Assembly: GCA_016841825.1 (NCBI GenBank) | Contig: JAENYK010000003.1 | Location: 186,001 to 250,000, forward strand | Reading direction: 5' to 3' | DNA length: 64,000 nucleotides | From: Halothermothrix sp. | Lineage (GTDB): Bacteria; Bacillota; Halanaerobiia; DY22613 | In this document: piece by piece, positions 8,879 through 17,638 of the stretch | Position numbering within the stretch: the first letter of the stretch is position 1 | How the letters are laid out: each line of letters begins with the position of its first letter | The notes under the pieces: generated by a model | Seen by the model: only the letters and a program-made list of their open reading frames with translations | The model's database searches: none | What the model was told of the DNA's origin: nothing | Program-made: the position numbers and the translations under genes

Positions 8879-9906
8879 CAGCCCACACTCCTTTTGCTCA
8901 ATTGCCCTTTGAGCTTACGGAATATCATCAATGTTTTGGATTCAAGAGTCACAATACCACCTGGTAAGAATAAAGTTACCAGAATTATAGCTGCCCCCAT
9001 CAATACTGTTGGTAAATGCTGAACACCACTGAATAACTCGGGAATTATGTTCATAAAGATAGCTCCGTAAACAGCACCCCTAAGAGAACCCATTCCACCA
9101 ATTACGATCATTGCAAAAAAGTTTAGCGATAGACCTAAATGAAAATCTGTAGGGCTGATAAAACCTACTATATGTCCAAACAGACCACCAGCAATCCCAG
9201 TGAAGAAAGCACTGAGACCAAAAGAGATCACCTTATATTTAGAGATATTTACTCCCATAGCCATAGCTGCAATCTCACTATCCCGAATAGCCATAAAAGC
9301 ACGACCGGTTCGGGTTTTGATAATATTAGCGGCAACCAAAAATGTCAAACCGACAAAAATTAAAACAACATAGTATTTCACCAGATCACCGGATATAAAA
9401 TGACCAAAAAGATTATAATCCAACCAGACTTCTTGACCAAAAACCGTTGGTCCAGGAGGCATTAATCCGGAATAACCTCCAAATAACTCCATGTTAGACA
9501 TGATCTGAGTGATTGCTACTCCAAAACCCAGGGTTGCAATAGCCAGATAATGACCGTGTAATCTGAGAGCAGGTAATCCTAAAATCATCCCGATCACGGC
9601 TGAGACCAATCCAGCCAGAGGAACTGCTATCCAAAAATTGATACCCAATTTCATCACTAGTAATGCCGAGGTAAAGGCTCCGATTGCCAGAAAAGCAGCA
9701 TGACCAATAGAAATTTGACCTGTATAGCCTAATAATAAGTTCAATCCCACAGCTACGATCATATATACCCCAGTAATATTAATGATATATTGAAAATAAC
9801 CTTGCAATAAACCTAGGGATGTCAGAATCGGCGGTAACAATATACATAATATTCCGATAATTAGCATTTTTTTGTGTTGATCCGTTAATTTCTTCAAATT
9901 ACTCAT
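8878..9906 (-). CDS. livM: Liv-type ABC transporter permease (LivM-like)
   Basis: Polytopic membrane protein of 342 residues, with many hydrophobic helices. The family signature GYTGQISIGHAAFLAIGAF is present, as is LPALRLHGHYLAIATLGFG and the ATPase-contact region ENxxRAFMAIRDSEIAAMAMG. Its stop overlaps the LivG-like start and it begins 3 bp after the LivH-like gene. Confidence 0.93.
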   Translation of the reverse strand: MSNLKKLTDQHKKMLIIGILCILLPPILTSLGLLQGYFQYIINITGVYMIVAVGLNLLLGYTGQISIGHAAFLAIGAFTSALLVMKLGINFWIAVPLAGLVSAVIGMILGLPALRLHGHYLAIATLGFGVAITQIMSNMELFGGYSGLMPPGPTVFGQEVWLDYNLFGHFISGDLVKYYVVLIFVGLTFLVAANIIKTRTGRAFMAIRDSEIAAMAMGVNISKYKVISFGLSAFFTGIAGGLFGHIVGFISPTDFHLGLSLNFFAMIVIGGMGSLRGAVYGAIFMNIIPELFSGVQHLPTVLMGAAIILVTLFLPGGIVTLESKTLMIFRKLKGQLSKRSVG

Positions 9907-9909
9907 CAG

Positions 9910-10797
9910 CTACACCTTCTTTCTCTGAACAGTGCCCAGAAGGCCTGATGGTTTAACCCAGAGTACCAGAATGATTAAGCCAAAAGCAAAGGAAGTTTTA
10001 AACTCTGGAGAGATATATCCAGCCACCAGATTTTCTAACACTCCCAACAAAAGACCACCAACTACAGCTCCCCCTAGACTGGTAAATCCGCCTAAAACTG
10101 CTGCAGAAAAAGCCTTTAATTGGACCTCATCCATCATAGTTGTACTCAAGAAAGATACCGGAGCGATTAGTATTCCTGCAATGGCTCCCAGAATGGCACT
10201 CACAGCCCAGGTCGTCGAAAATATTCGACTAACATTGATTCCCATCAAATAAGATGTGGTAATATCCTGCGCAGTTGCCCGAATAGCAATACCAGCCATT
10301 GTATATTTGAAAAAGAGATAAATTCCAGCCATAATCACCAATGTTACGATAATAATTAACAGATTGTGAGGACTGATTTTAGCTGTCAGAACTGTTAAAG
10401 GATCTCCCTTAACAGCAACTGGATAATTTTTAGTATCAAAACCGAAGATCCAACCAGCTACCCCCTCCAAAATCATAACCAACCCCAATGTTATAATGAT
10501 TAACGTCAATGGCGATGATCCCTGAACCGGACGTAAAAACACCCGTTCAATGAAGATCCCCAAAAGAGCACCGAAAGCCACCGCTACGATGAAAGCAAGA
10601 TAATAGGGCATGTGGAATCTGTTCATACAAGTCCATGCCACAAAAGCTGTCACCATCGCCATCTTACCCTGGGCAAAGTTAACTGTATCCATAGTCTTGA
10701 AGATCAATACAAGACCAAAAGCACCCAGAGCATAAATACTACCCGTTGCCAGACCGCTAATCACCTGTTGACTCAAATTAGCGAATGAAAATACCAT
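9910..10797 (-). CDS. livH: Liv-type ABC transporter permease (LivH-like)
   Basis: Membrane permease of 295 residues. GSIYALGAFGLVLIFKTMD with TVNFAQGKMAM near the N-terminus and RATAQDITTSYLMGINVSR in the middle are LivH hallmarks; the C-terminal half has AFSAAVLGGFTSLGGAVVGG. GGAGG precedes the ATG. It follows the CoA-transferase gene by 27 bp, so import and CoA activation of the substrate are co-transcribed. Confidence 0.93.
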   Translation of the reverse strand: MVFSFANLSQQVISGLATGSIYALGAFGLVLIFKTMDTVNFAQGKMAMVTAFVAWTCMNRFHMPYYLAFIVAVAFGALLGIFIERVFLRPVQGSSPLTLIIITLGLVMILEGVAGWIFGFDTKNYPVAVKGDPLTVLTAKISPHNLLIIIVTLVIMAGIYLFFKYTMAGIAIRATAQDITTSYLMGINVSRIFSTTWAVSAILGAIAGILIAPVSFLSTTMMDEVQLKAFSAAVLGGFTSLGGAVVGGLLLGVLENLVAGYISPEFKTSFAFGLIILVLWVKPSGLLGTVQRKKV

Positions 10798-10824
10798 ATC
10801 ATAACCTCCATATCCGGTGTGCTT

Positions 10825-12117
10825 TTACCACAACAAGATTTTTTCAGCCTCTTGACGCAAATCTTCACGAAAATCTGGATGAGCAATGTTGATCAAAGCC
10901 TTAACTCTCTCTTTAACATTCTTCCCTTTCAGATGAGCTACACCAAACTCTGTCACAATATAATCAACATCATTTCTTCCTAATGTTACCCTGGATCCCT
11001 GGGGAAGCTCGGCAACTATCTTGGAGATTTGTCCTCCTTTGGTAGTGGACTCTAAAGCGATAATCCCCTTACCACCTACAGAACGCTGTGCTCCACGATG
11101 AGTATCTGCCTGACCACCAGTTCCCGTATATTGACGACTACCCAGAGCTTCAGAACAACATTGTCCAGTCAAATCAACCTGCAGTGTAGTATTAATACTC
11201 ACCATTTTGTAGTTCTGACCAATAACAAACGGATCATTGGTATAAGGACCTCTTTTCAGTTCAACTCCCAGATTACTGTCAATAAAATCGTAAAGTTTTT
11301 GCGTACCCAGAGCAAAAGTAGCGATCATTTTGCCCCTGTGAATAGACTTGGAACGATTGGTAATCACCCCTGCTTTGAACAGGTCTACCATACCATCGGT
11401 CAACATCTCAGTGTGGACACCTAAATCTTTCTTATCGTATAAATATTTCGTGATAGCATTAGGTATTCCTCCTATACCCAGCTGTACAGTAGAACCATCT
11501 TCTACCAATGCTGCAATATTTGATCCAATCATTTTTTCGGTATCTGTAGGTTCAACGAGTGGTAATTCAAAAAGCGGAGCAGTATTTTCTACCACATAAT
11601 TAATCTCACTAATATGAACTTGAGTATCACCCAGAGTCCAGGGCAGATTCTCATTAACTTCTAAGATTATCAGGTCAGCATTTTCAATCATATCTTTTTC
11701 ATAAGTAATTCCTAAAGCGAGAGAAAAAAAACCATGACGATCCATTGGAGTCGCTGTTCCCCAGAAAATATTGATAGTATCATTTTTGATCTTGGCTGGT
11801 CCTGCTTCATGTAAGTTGTTAGGAATATAGCTGACAATCCCATGTGGATGATTTTTCCGATCAAAAGCACCATAAAACCATGATTCATTAAAGAAATGTC
11901 CCTTCATTTCGGGCTTAAATACATCATAATCACCCATAACAAGGCAGCTCATAATGTGGACATCAGTCAGCTCATTTTTACGTTCACCCAGGGCACTTAA
12001 CAGACCCCGGGGTTCTGATCCAGCCATTGCCACACAGATTTTCTGGTTAGATTTGACCATACCTACAGCTTCTTCGATGGAGATCAATTTTTGTTTATAT
12101 AATTCTTTTACTTCCAT
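10825..12117 (-). CDS. Acetyl-CoA hydrolase/CoA-transferase family protein
   Basis: Likely moves CoA from acetyl-CoA (or similar) to an imported carboxylic acid. The sequence matches the Cat1/4-hydroxybutyrate CoA-transferase family: VAMAGSEPRGLL near the start, the CoA-binding VQLGIGGIPNAI loop mid-protein, and a conserved C-terminal DYIVTEFGVAHLKGK. The start is placed at ATG 12117 (AGGAG 9 nt upstream) instead of TTG 12126, giving 430 residues. It sits between a short-chain dehydrogenase and the Liv importer. Acceptor acid not determined; a 3-hydroxy or short fatty acid would fit the neighbours. Confidence 0.88.
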   Translation of the reverse strand: MEVKELYKQKLISIEEAVGMVKSNQKICVAMAGSEPRGLLSALGERKNELTDVHIMSCLVMGDYDVFKPEMKGHFFNESWFYGAFDRKNHPHGIVSYIPNNLHEAGPAKIKNDTINIFWGTATPMDRHGFFSLALGITYEKDMIENADLIILEVNENLPWTLGDTQVHISEINYVVENTAPLFELPLVEPTDTEKMIGSNIAALVEDGSTVQLGIGGIPNAITKYLYDKKDLGVHTEMLTDGMVDLFKAGVITNRSKSIHRGKMIATFALGTQKLYDFIDSNLGVELKRGPYTNDPFVIGQNYKMVSINTTLQVDLTGQCCSEALGSRQYTGTGGQADTHRGAQRSVGGKGIIALESTTKGGQISKIVAELPQGSRVTLGRNDVDYIVTEFGVAHLKGKNVKERVKALINIAHPDFREDLRQEAEKILLW

Positions 12118-12149
12118 CTGTGACAACTCCTATCTGGCTGTTATTTTAA

Positions 12150-12890
12150 TTACAGACTAATTCCCCCATTAACATCAAGCACAGTTCCATTGCAGTATGC
12201 AGATTCTTCAGAAGCTAAGAACAGATATGCATTGGCAATATCATCTGGTTCACCTAATCTTCTAAAAGGAACCTTTTCTCTAATTCTATCTAATACCTTC
12301 TCAGGTACAGCAGCAACCATCTCAGTCATAATGTAACCTGGAGCGACTGCGTTTACATTAATCCCTTTAAAGCCTAACTCTTTTGCCCAGGTCAAAGTCA
12401 TCCCAATTACTCCGGCTTTAGTCGCAGAATAGTTAGTCTGACCTAAGTTACCTTGCTCCCCAACCACAGAAGAAGTATTGATAATCTTTCCGCAGCCTTT
12501 TTCCACCATTATTGGTGCCACAGCTTTAGTACAGTTGAAAACACCTTTCAGGTTAATATTGATAACTTTATCCCACATCTCATGAGTCATTTTTACTAAG
12601 AATGAGTCTGCAGTAACCCCTGCATTGTTCACCAGGATATCAACCGTACCAAAAACTTCTACTATCTGCTTAACCATAGCCTGAACCTGTTCCCAGTTTG
12701 AAACATCAACTTGAACAAAAATCGCCTCTCCACCATTTGCTTTAATCTGATCGGCAACTGCCTGACCTGCTTCAGCATTATAATCTGCAACAACAACCTT
12801 CGCTCCTTCACGGGCAAAAGTGAACGCACCTGCCTTACCTAAACCGCTACCAGCACCAGTTATAATTGCAACTTTTTCTTTTAATCTCAT
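12150..12890 (-). CDS. Short-chain dehydrogenase/reductase, FabG/PhaB-like
   Basis: NAD(P)-dependent 3-oxoacyl/3-hydroxyacyl oxidoreductase of 246 residues. Cofactor motif TGAGSGLG near residue 11, NNAG, catalytic Ser in NTSSVVGEQ, and Tyr/Lys in NYSATKAG are intact; the C-terminal NGTVLDVNGG is standard. GAGGAGG precedes the ATG. In this operon it most likely interconverts 3-hydroxyacyl-CoA and 3-oxoacyl-CoA ahead of thiolytic cleavage. Confidence 0.9.
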   Translation of the reverse strand: MRLKEKVAIITGAGSGLGKAGAFTFAREGAKVVVADYNAEAGQAVADQIKANGGEAIFVQVDVSNWEQVQAMVKQIVEVFGTVDILVNNAGVTADSFLVKMTHEMWDKVININLKGVFNCTKAVAPIMVEKGCGKIINTSSVVGEQGNLGQTNYSATKAGVIGMTLTWAKELGFKGINVNAVAPGYIMTEMVAAVPEKVLDRIREKVPFRRLGEPDDIANAYLFLASEESAYCNGTVLDVNGGISL

Positions 12891-12912
12891 TTGTAAAAAC
12901 CTCCTCTATTTG

Positions 12913-13926
12913 TTAAACACCCCATCTGATTGTAATCGCATTCCACGCATAACCGATCCCCGCACTCACAAATACAACAATATCCCCATCCTTAATTTTT
13001 TCTTGCTCTAAAGCCAGTTCTAATGAAAGAATCTGATCATTTTGACCAATATGTCCATATTCATTTAAATAAATGCTTTGTTCTTCCGTCAAACCCAATT
13101 GCTCTAACATGAATTTATGTGCTGAAAATTTCATATGAAGAATAGCCAGATAATCAATATCTTCTGTAGCATATCCACTGTTGGCAACCGATTCTTTAAC
13201 GACACCCACAAAGTTTGGAATCGAGACTTCATTTAATCGCTCTTTCATAAAATCAGAGTTAAAAACATCAAGATAATTCCGTTTCTTAGCTAAACCTTCT
13301 GGATTAATCGACTCCTTAGTACCACCAGCCGGGATAATAACACATTCAGATAGTGAGCCATCAGTAATAGAAGCCGCCTCCAAAATGTTATTTCGTCCCA
13401 GATCTTTTTGTAAGACTATTGCTGCTCCCCCTGCTCCCAGATTGTACATAAATGAAACCCGTGGATTTTGATAATCAATCCAATCACCATTACGATAACC
13501 AGAAGCTATCAGGACTGTATTAAGATGATCGTTAGATAACATCATATCTTTGGCGACTTTCATCGCCATAATCATGGTTCCACAACGTAGTGAGATATCA
13601 AATGCCCAGGCTTTATCTGCTCCCACTTCATGCTGTAGCTTAATCGAAGCAGTCCAGATGTAATATTCCTTGTATTCATCTCCTGCCCAGATAACCATAT
13701 CGATAGCTTGTGGATCAATACCAGCTTTTTCAATGGCTTTTCTGGAAGCTTTTACTGCCATGGATACACAGTGATCTTCTGGCCCTGGGATGGGTTTTTT
13801 CAAAACGCCTAGTTTGTTCTCCACTACCTCCAAGGGAATACCCGTCTTTTGCGCTAATTCTTCACTTGTCATATAAGTATCGGGAATATATATTCCAGTA
13901 CTTAATATCCCTACAGTAGATTTCAA
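12913..13926 (-). CDS. KAS III (FabH)-like synthase, second paralogue, first gene of the operon
   Basis: Thiolase-fold enzyme of 337 residues from a TTG start at 13926, chosen because AGGGGG lies 8 nt upstream; the GTG at 13935 directly abuts that site. Candidate triad: Cys115 in SLRCGTM, His in ILHMKF or FSAHKF, Asn in GQNDQ. It is divergent from the other KAS III-like protein at the operon end, so the two are probably distinct subunits or act on different substrates. Preceded by an operator array and promoter (13957-14000). Confidence 0.8.
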   Translation of the reverse strand: MKSTVGILSTGIYIPDTYMTSEELAQKTGIPLEVVENKLGVLKKPIPGPEDHCVSMAVKASRKAIEKAGIDPQAIDMVIWAGDEYKEYYIWTASIKLQHEVGADKAWAFDISLRCGTMIMAMKVAKDMMLSNDHLNTVLIASGYRNGDWIDYQNPRVSFMYNLGAGGAAIVLQKDLGRNNILEAASITDGSLSECVIIPAGGTKESINPEGLAKKRNYLDVFNSDFMKERLNEVSIPNFVGVVKESVANSGYATEDIDYLAILHMKFSAHKFMLEQLGLTEEQSIYLNEYGHIGQNDQILSLELALEQEKIKDGDIVVFVSAGIGYAWNAITIRWGV

Positions 13927-13956
13927 TTTTGTCACCCCCTGTCATGAATTAACTCA

Positions 13957-14000
13957 ATTGTAACAGTCATCAGTTACTTAATCGTTGCAAGGGGGTTACA
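13957..14000 (-). promoter_or_regulatory. Operon promoter with 11-bp-spaced TGTAAC-like repeats
   Basis: Reading the minus strand: TGTAAC (13995-14000), TGCAAC (13984-13989), AGTAAC (13973-13978), start to start 11 bp; then 10 bp; then TACAAT (13957-13962) as -10 box, about 31 bp before the TTG start. The direct-repeat/-10 layout matches what is known of SARP-activated promoters. Confidence 0.7.
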
Positions 14001-14086
14001 TTTTAAAAATATTTAATATTTTCTGAAAAATCTTATTGCTTTACGATGTAACTCAAAAAATTATGAAATAGAATCAGAGATAAAAG

Positions 14087-14120
14087 AAAGGGACAGAATC
14101 CACTAATCGACCGTCCCTTT
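14087..14120. terminator. Hairpin terminator after the SARP gene (bidirectional look)
   Basis: AAAGGGAC (14087-14094) pairs with GTCCCTTT (14113-14120) around an 18-nt loop, with T-rich flanks in both directions. It closes the regulator transcript and lies between the orphan operator-promoter at 14144-14199 and the operon promoter. Confidence 0.65.
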
Positions 14121-14143
14121 TTGGTTTCCCCGCTTCATATTTA

Positions 14144-14199
14144 ATTGTATTACAAATAGGTTACACTCCAGTTACAAAAGGAGTTACAAATCTGTTGCA
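14144..14199 (-). promoter_or_regulatory. Orphan operator-promoter overlapping the end of the SARP gene
   Basis: Minus strand: TGCAAC (14194-14199), TGTAAC (14183-14188), TGTAAC (14171-14176), TGTAAC (14160-14165), spaced 11, 12 and 11 bp; 10 bp later TACAAT (14144-14149). Same architecture as the operon and thiolase promoters, but the next thing downstream is the hairpin at 14087-14120. Confidence 0.6.
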
Positions 14200-17100
14200 T
14201 TTTTAATCTGTTCAAAAATTTGTTTTGTTTTCTGCGTAGGTTCTACTCCCAATTCATTATCTAAAACTTCACAGCATTTTTTATAAATTTGAATCGCCCG
14301 GGAACGTTTACCCAGTTGAGCCAAAGCTGTCATCAATAACTGATATCCCTCTTCGAGAGTCGGTTCTTCACTCAGAAGTCTCTCAGCTACCTGTACTGCC
14401 AATGAGTATTGACTTGTCTTGTAGTACAGATTAGCCAGAGCTTCTGCTCCATGTAAGAAAATATTTTTCAAACGTTCTCTCTCTTCTCTTGACCAATCTT
14501 CATAGATCGCATCTGGCAAAAATACCCCCTGGTAGATCTGAATCCCATCACTCAAATCTTCCATAGCTTGCAACGTGTTGCCATCTTTATCGTGGGCCAG
14601 CCCACTTTTAATCAATCGTTGAAACTGATTAGTATCAATCTCATAACTGGAAGCAGTATTCAAACCATAGCGCGATCCGCGTTTTGTGATAAAAAATGGT
14701 GTGGCTCTGGCTTCCCGATCAGGTTCCAGAGCATTATTCAAAGCGTTTAACGCAACTTTAAAATCCCGCAGTGCAGATTCCTCATCCTTCTCAGGAGTCA
14801 ATAACTCTGCCAACAGCTCTTTAGGCAATAATTCACTCTGATGAGTCAAAAATATCTGGAAAAGAGTGCGGGCTTTAGCCCGTTTCCATTCACTGGCCTC
14901 CACCTCTTCTCTACCACGTAAGACCCTAAATTTGCCAAGTGTTTGAATTCGTAAGGTATAACCCGGATGACAAACGCCCGGTTCAATCCCCAGCTCTTCC
15001 AACATTCTCCCACAAAACTCCTGTGATACCTGCAAATTATAACCTTCTGTCAATATAGGCACTAGTGTAGTTAAATCTCTGGTTCCCTGTAAAGTTATCG
15101 ATTTAAAGATGAAAGAATAATTATATTCTTCTATCGTCGGAATCAAATTTTCCAAACGGTTCTTAAAATCTTTTTTTCTGCCCTCTCTAAGATCTAGCAA
15201 TGTCAGCCAAATTTGACCCATTAATTTACCAAAAGCATCATAACAGTGATCAAAACACTTCACTGCCTCTGACAACCAACGTGTAGCATTTTTGGGATCC
15301 TTAAAGTGAACATAACCGATACCCATCGCCAGTTTAATCAGAGCACCTAACCACTCATCACCAGCTTCTTCACAGATACTGATCCCTTCCAGGCCATACT
15401 TCTTCATTTGAGCTTCTTTGCCCAGTTGACCATAAACATGAGTAAGACCCCAGAGAGCTTCAGCATTGCCACGGGGCACATCCATCTCATCCACGATCTT
15501 CAGAGCTTCTTCATAGCTTTGAATCGCTCTTCCCAGATCACTTCGACCACTCACCTGATAAGCATGACCTAAACGCATATAGGCAACCGCTCTGGTGAAT
15601 TCAGAACCTAACTTCTCTCCCTGCTCTAAACCCAGACGTGCATAGTGGAGGGCTTTTTCAGCTTCTCCTTTAAAAGCAGCAATTAGAGCCAAAAGTAAAT
15701 ATGTCTCCCGATGAGCCCGTCCTACCTGCTCTTTTCGCTGGTTACCTTCTTTTAGAAGAGCTTTTTCCAGAATTGTTGCCGCTTCACCCAGACGTCCCGT
15801 TCTAATCTTGACTCGCGAATCCAAGATCAAACTGGTATTCTCTTCACTGAGCTCATAAATCTTCTGCTGCATCTGGCGGGCCTCATCCATCTGACCCAGA
15901 TTGAGTAAGTTCTCAGCCAATAAACGAACAAGGGTGATCTCCTCCCAATTATTCTCTTTCTCTCTGAGAGCCAATGCTTTGCGTAAATACTTATCAGCTT
16001 TCGATGGTTGAACTGTATCAAGATAGATCATCGCAATCTTCTGAAAAGCCAGACTCAAACCGATATTATCCTTCTTCTCTATAAAAATTCGCCGTCCCTC
16101 ACTATACCACTCTAAAGCATCTTTAAAGTTAGAGGTAAACCGACAGATATCCCCATAGTAAAGATAAAGATGTGGAAAACTCTCTCTAATCCGTTCAGGT
16201 AAAAAATCAAACCATTCAATAAATGTGGAAAAACGGCCACCCTGCAGTAAACGGGGAGCATCTTTGGACAAAATTCGGGCAGCAGTATAAAAATCGCCAC
16301 CTTTCATCCCATGATAGATAGCTTCCTCAAAATCATCCCGATTGAGGAAAAAGTCTGCCACCTCTTTATGCAGCACGTCCAGATTAGTTAATTCTTCTTT
16401 AGCTTTACCACTGAGAAAATCATGAAATAGATGATGATAGCGATATTGACCATGATCCAGTTGAAATGTAAAAAGTCCATTCTCCAACAGATATTTTAAA
16501 ATCTCCTCACTGTTTTGGGCTTTTCGTAAAAAGTTACAAACTTCAGGTGTCAATACTCTGAGAAGTGATGTTTTGACCAGAAAGTCTTTGATCTCAGACT
16601 TTTGCTTTTCCAAAACCTCTAATGCCAGATATTTGAAGAGATGTTCCAGAGAAGTCATTGGTTGTTTTTTTATATTCTGCAGATTACCTCCCTGCTTCAA
16701 ACCCTGCCAGATCATCTCCAGAGCAATAATCCAACCTTCAGTATGATTATAAATTAAAGACGTCTCTTCATCTGATAGAATATAATTATATTGATCCGTA
16801 AAGAATTGTCGAATCTCTTCCTCCTGCAAACGTAAATTCTCTTCACCTATCTCCAAAACCTGATCCTTCACTCGCCAGACCGGTAAGGAAGGAAGAACCG
16901 GTGTGACCCGAGTTGAAATCACCAGATGCAGGTTGGGGGGGCGGTGTTCGATTAGATGTTCCACCAATTCGTTAATCTGCGGATGATCCTGGAGCAGATG
17001 ATAATCATCAATGATCAAATACATCTCTTCCAGACGATATTGATCCCAAATCTCATTGATGAGTGAATTCAGGATAGGCATCCAGACCTGATTATTCTCC

Positions 17101-17411
17101 CCCTTCTCACGGATGTAGTTCAAAGTCTTTTCGCCAACTTCCGAATTGATAGTATTAAAAGCATAGACAAGATGGAGTAAAAAAGTTAGAATGTCCCCAT
17201 CTCCTTTACCTACACTATACCAGAAGACCTCCTTATCCTGAAAGTATGATGCCAGGGATGTACTTTTACCATAGCCCGGGCCAGCCTGTAATATAGTCAC
17301 AGGATATTGAGAAATACTCTGGAATAATTTCAATAGATTCTTACGCTGAAAAAAAGTCGTCTTCAGAACAGGAGGGATAAATTTGGTACGAAGAACTATG
17401 TTTCCAAACAC
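14184..17411 (-). CDS. SARP-type transcriptional activator with STAND ATPase and TPR region
   Basis: Large regulator. N-terminus is a MalT-like STAND NTPase: Walker A QAGPGYGKST near residue 50, Walker B YLIIDDYHLL near 140. A long TPR-like sensor region fills roughly 380-800. The C-terminal 250 residues are a winged helix (TLGKFRVLRGREEV, then WKRAKARTLFQIFL) plus a bacterial transcriptional activation domain ending ELGVEPTQKTKQIF, i.e. the SARP class. The open frame starts at 17429, but a GTG at 17411 with GGAGGT 10 nt upstream is the better start (1075 residues). It lies between the operon and the divergent thiolase, both carrying the same operator arrays, so it is the likely activator of both. 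Ligand unknown. Confidence 0.85.
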   Translation of the reverse strand: MFGNIVLRTKFIPPVLKTTFFQRKNLLKLFQSISQYPVTILQAGPGYGKSTSLASYFQDKEVFWYSVGKGDGDILTFLLHLVYAFNTINSEVGEKTLNYIREKGENNQVWMPILNSLINEIWDQYRLEEMYLIIDDYHLLQDHPQINELVEHLIEHRPPNLHLVISTRVTPVLPSLPVWRVKDQVLEIGEENLRLQEEEIRQFFTDQYNYILSDEETSLIYNHTEGWIIALEMIWQGLKQGGNLQNIKKQPMTSLEHLFKYLALEVLEKQKSEIKDFLVKTSLLRVLTPEVCNFLRKAQNSEEILKYLLENGLFTFQLDHGQYRYHHLFHDFLSGKAKEELTNLDVLHKEVADFFLNRDDFEEAIYHGMKGGDFYTAARILSKDAPRLLQGGRFSTFIEWFDFLPERIRESFPHLYLYYGDICRFTSNFKDALEWYSEGRRIFIEKKDNIGLSLAFQKIAMIYLDTVQPSKADKYLRKALALREKENNWEEITLVRLLAENLLNLGQMDEARQMQQKIYELSEENTSLILDSRVKIRTGRLGEAATILEKALLKEGNQRKEQVGRAHRETYLLLALIAAFKGEAEKALHYARLGLEQGEKLGSEFTRAVAYMRLGHAYQVSGRSDLGRAIQSYEEALKIVDEMDVPRGNAEALWGLTHVYGQLGKEAQMKKYGLEGISICEEAGDEWLGALIKLAMGIGYVHFKDPKNATRWLSEAVKCFDHCYDAFGKLMGQIWLTLLDLREGRKKDFKNRLENLIPTIEEYNYSFIFKSITLQGTRDLTTLVPILTEGYNLQVSQEFCGRMLEELGIEPGVCHPGYTLRIQTLGKFRVLRGREEVEASEWKRAKARTLFQIFLTHQSELLPKELLAELLTPEKDEESALRDFKVALNALNNALEPDREARATPFFITKRGSRYGLNTASSYEIDTNQFQRLIKSGLAHDKDGNTLQAMEDLSDGIQIYQGVFLPDAIYEDWSREERERLKNIFLHGAEALANLYYKTSQYSLAVQVAERLLSEEPTLEEGYQLLMTALAQLGKRSRAIQIYKKCCEVLDNELGVEPTQKTKQIFEQIKNATDL

Positions 17412-17554
17412 AACCTTTCCCACCTCCATTATTAATTATAAATTACCGTATCAGGTGCATAAGTTTACAGTGTTATACGTTTAAATTCTTTACATTTTCT
17501 CAAAATCCTTTATTAAATTTATTCTAAAACAAAAAAACCTTTTATATTAACTTA

Positions 17555-17598
17555 TGAAACCAGTATGTAACTTATTAGTAACAGAATTGCGTTAAAAT
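17555..17598 (+). promoter_or_regulatory. Thiolase promoter with 11-bp-spaced TGTAAC-like repeats
   Basis: TGAAAC (17555-17560), TGTAAC (17566-17571), AGTAAC (17577-17582), exactly 11 bp apart; 10 bp; -10 box TAAAAT (17593-17598). The repeat nearest the -10 is AGTAAC, as in the divergent operon promoter. The rest of 17412-17554 (upstream of the SARP gene) shows no such array. Confidence 0.7.
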
Positions 17599-17638
17599 TA
17601 AGATAAATTTAAAAATTGGGTATGGGGAGGAGATTTTT

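Noticed and set aside
17430-17540. Operator array upstream of the SARP gene itself
   Set aside because: Two TTTACA motifs are 25 bp apart and do not fit the 11-bp phasing, so autoregulation is not supported.
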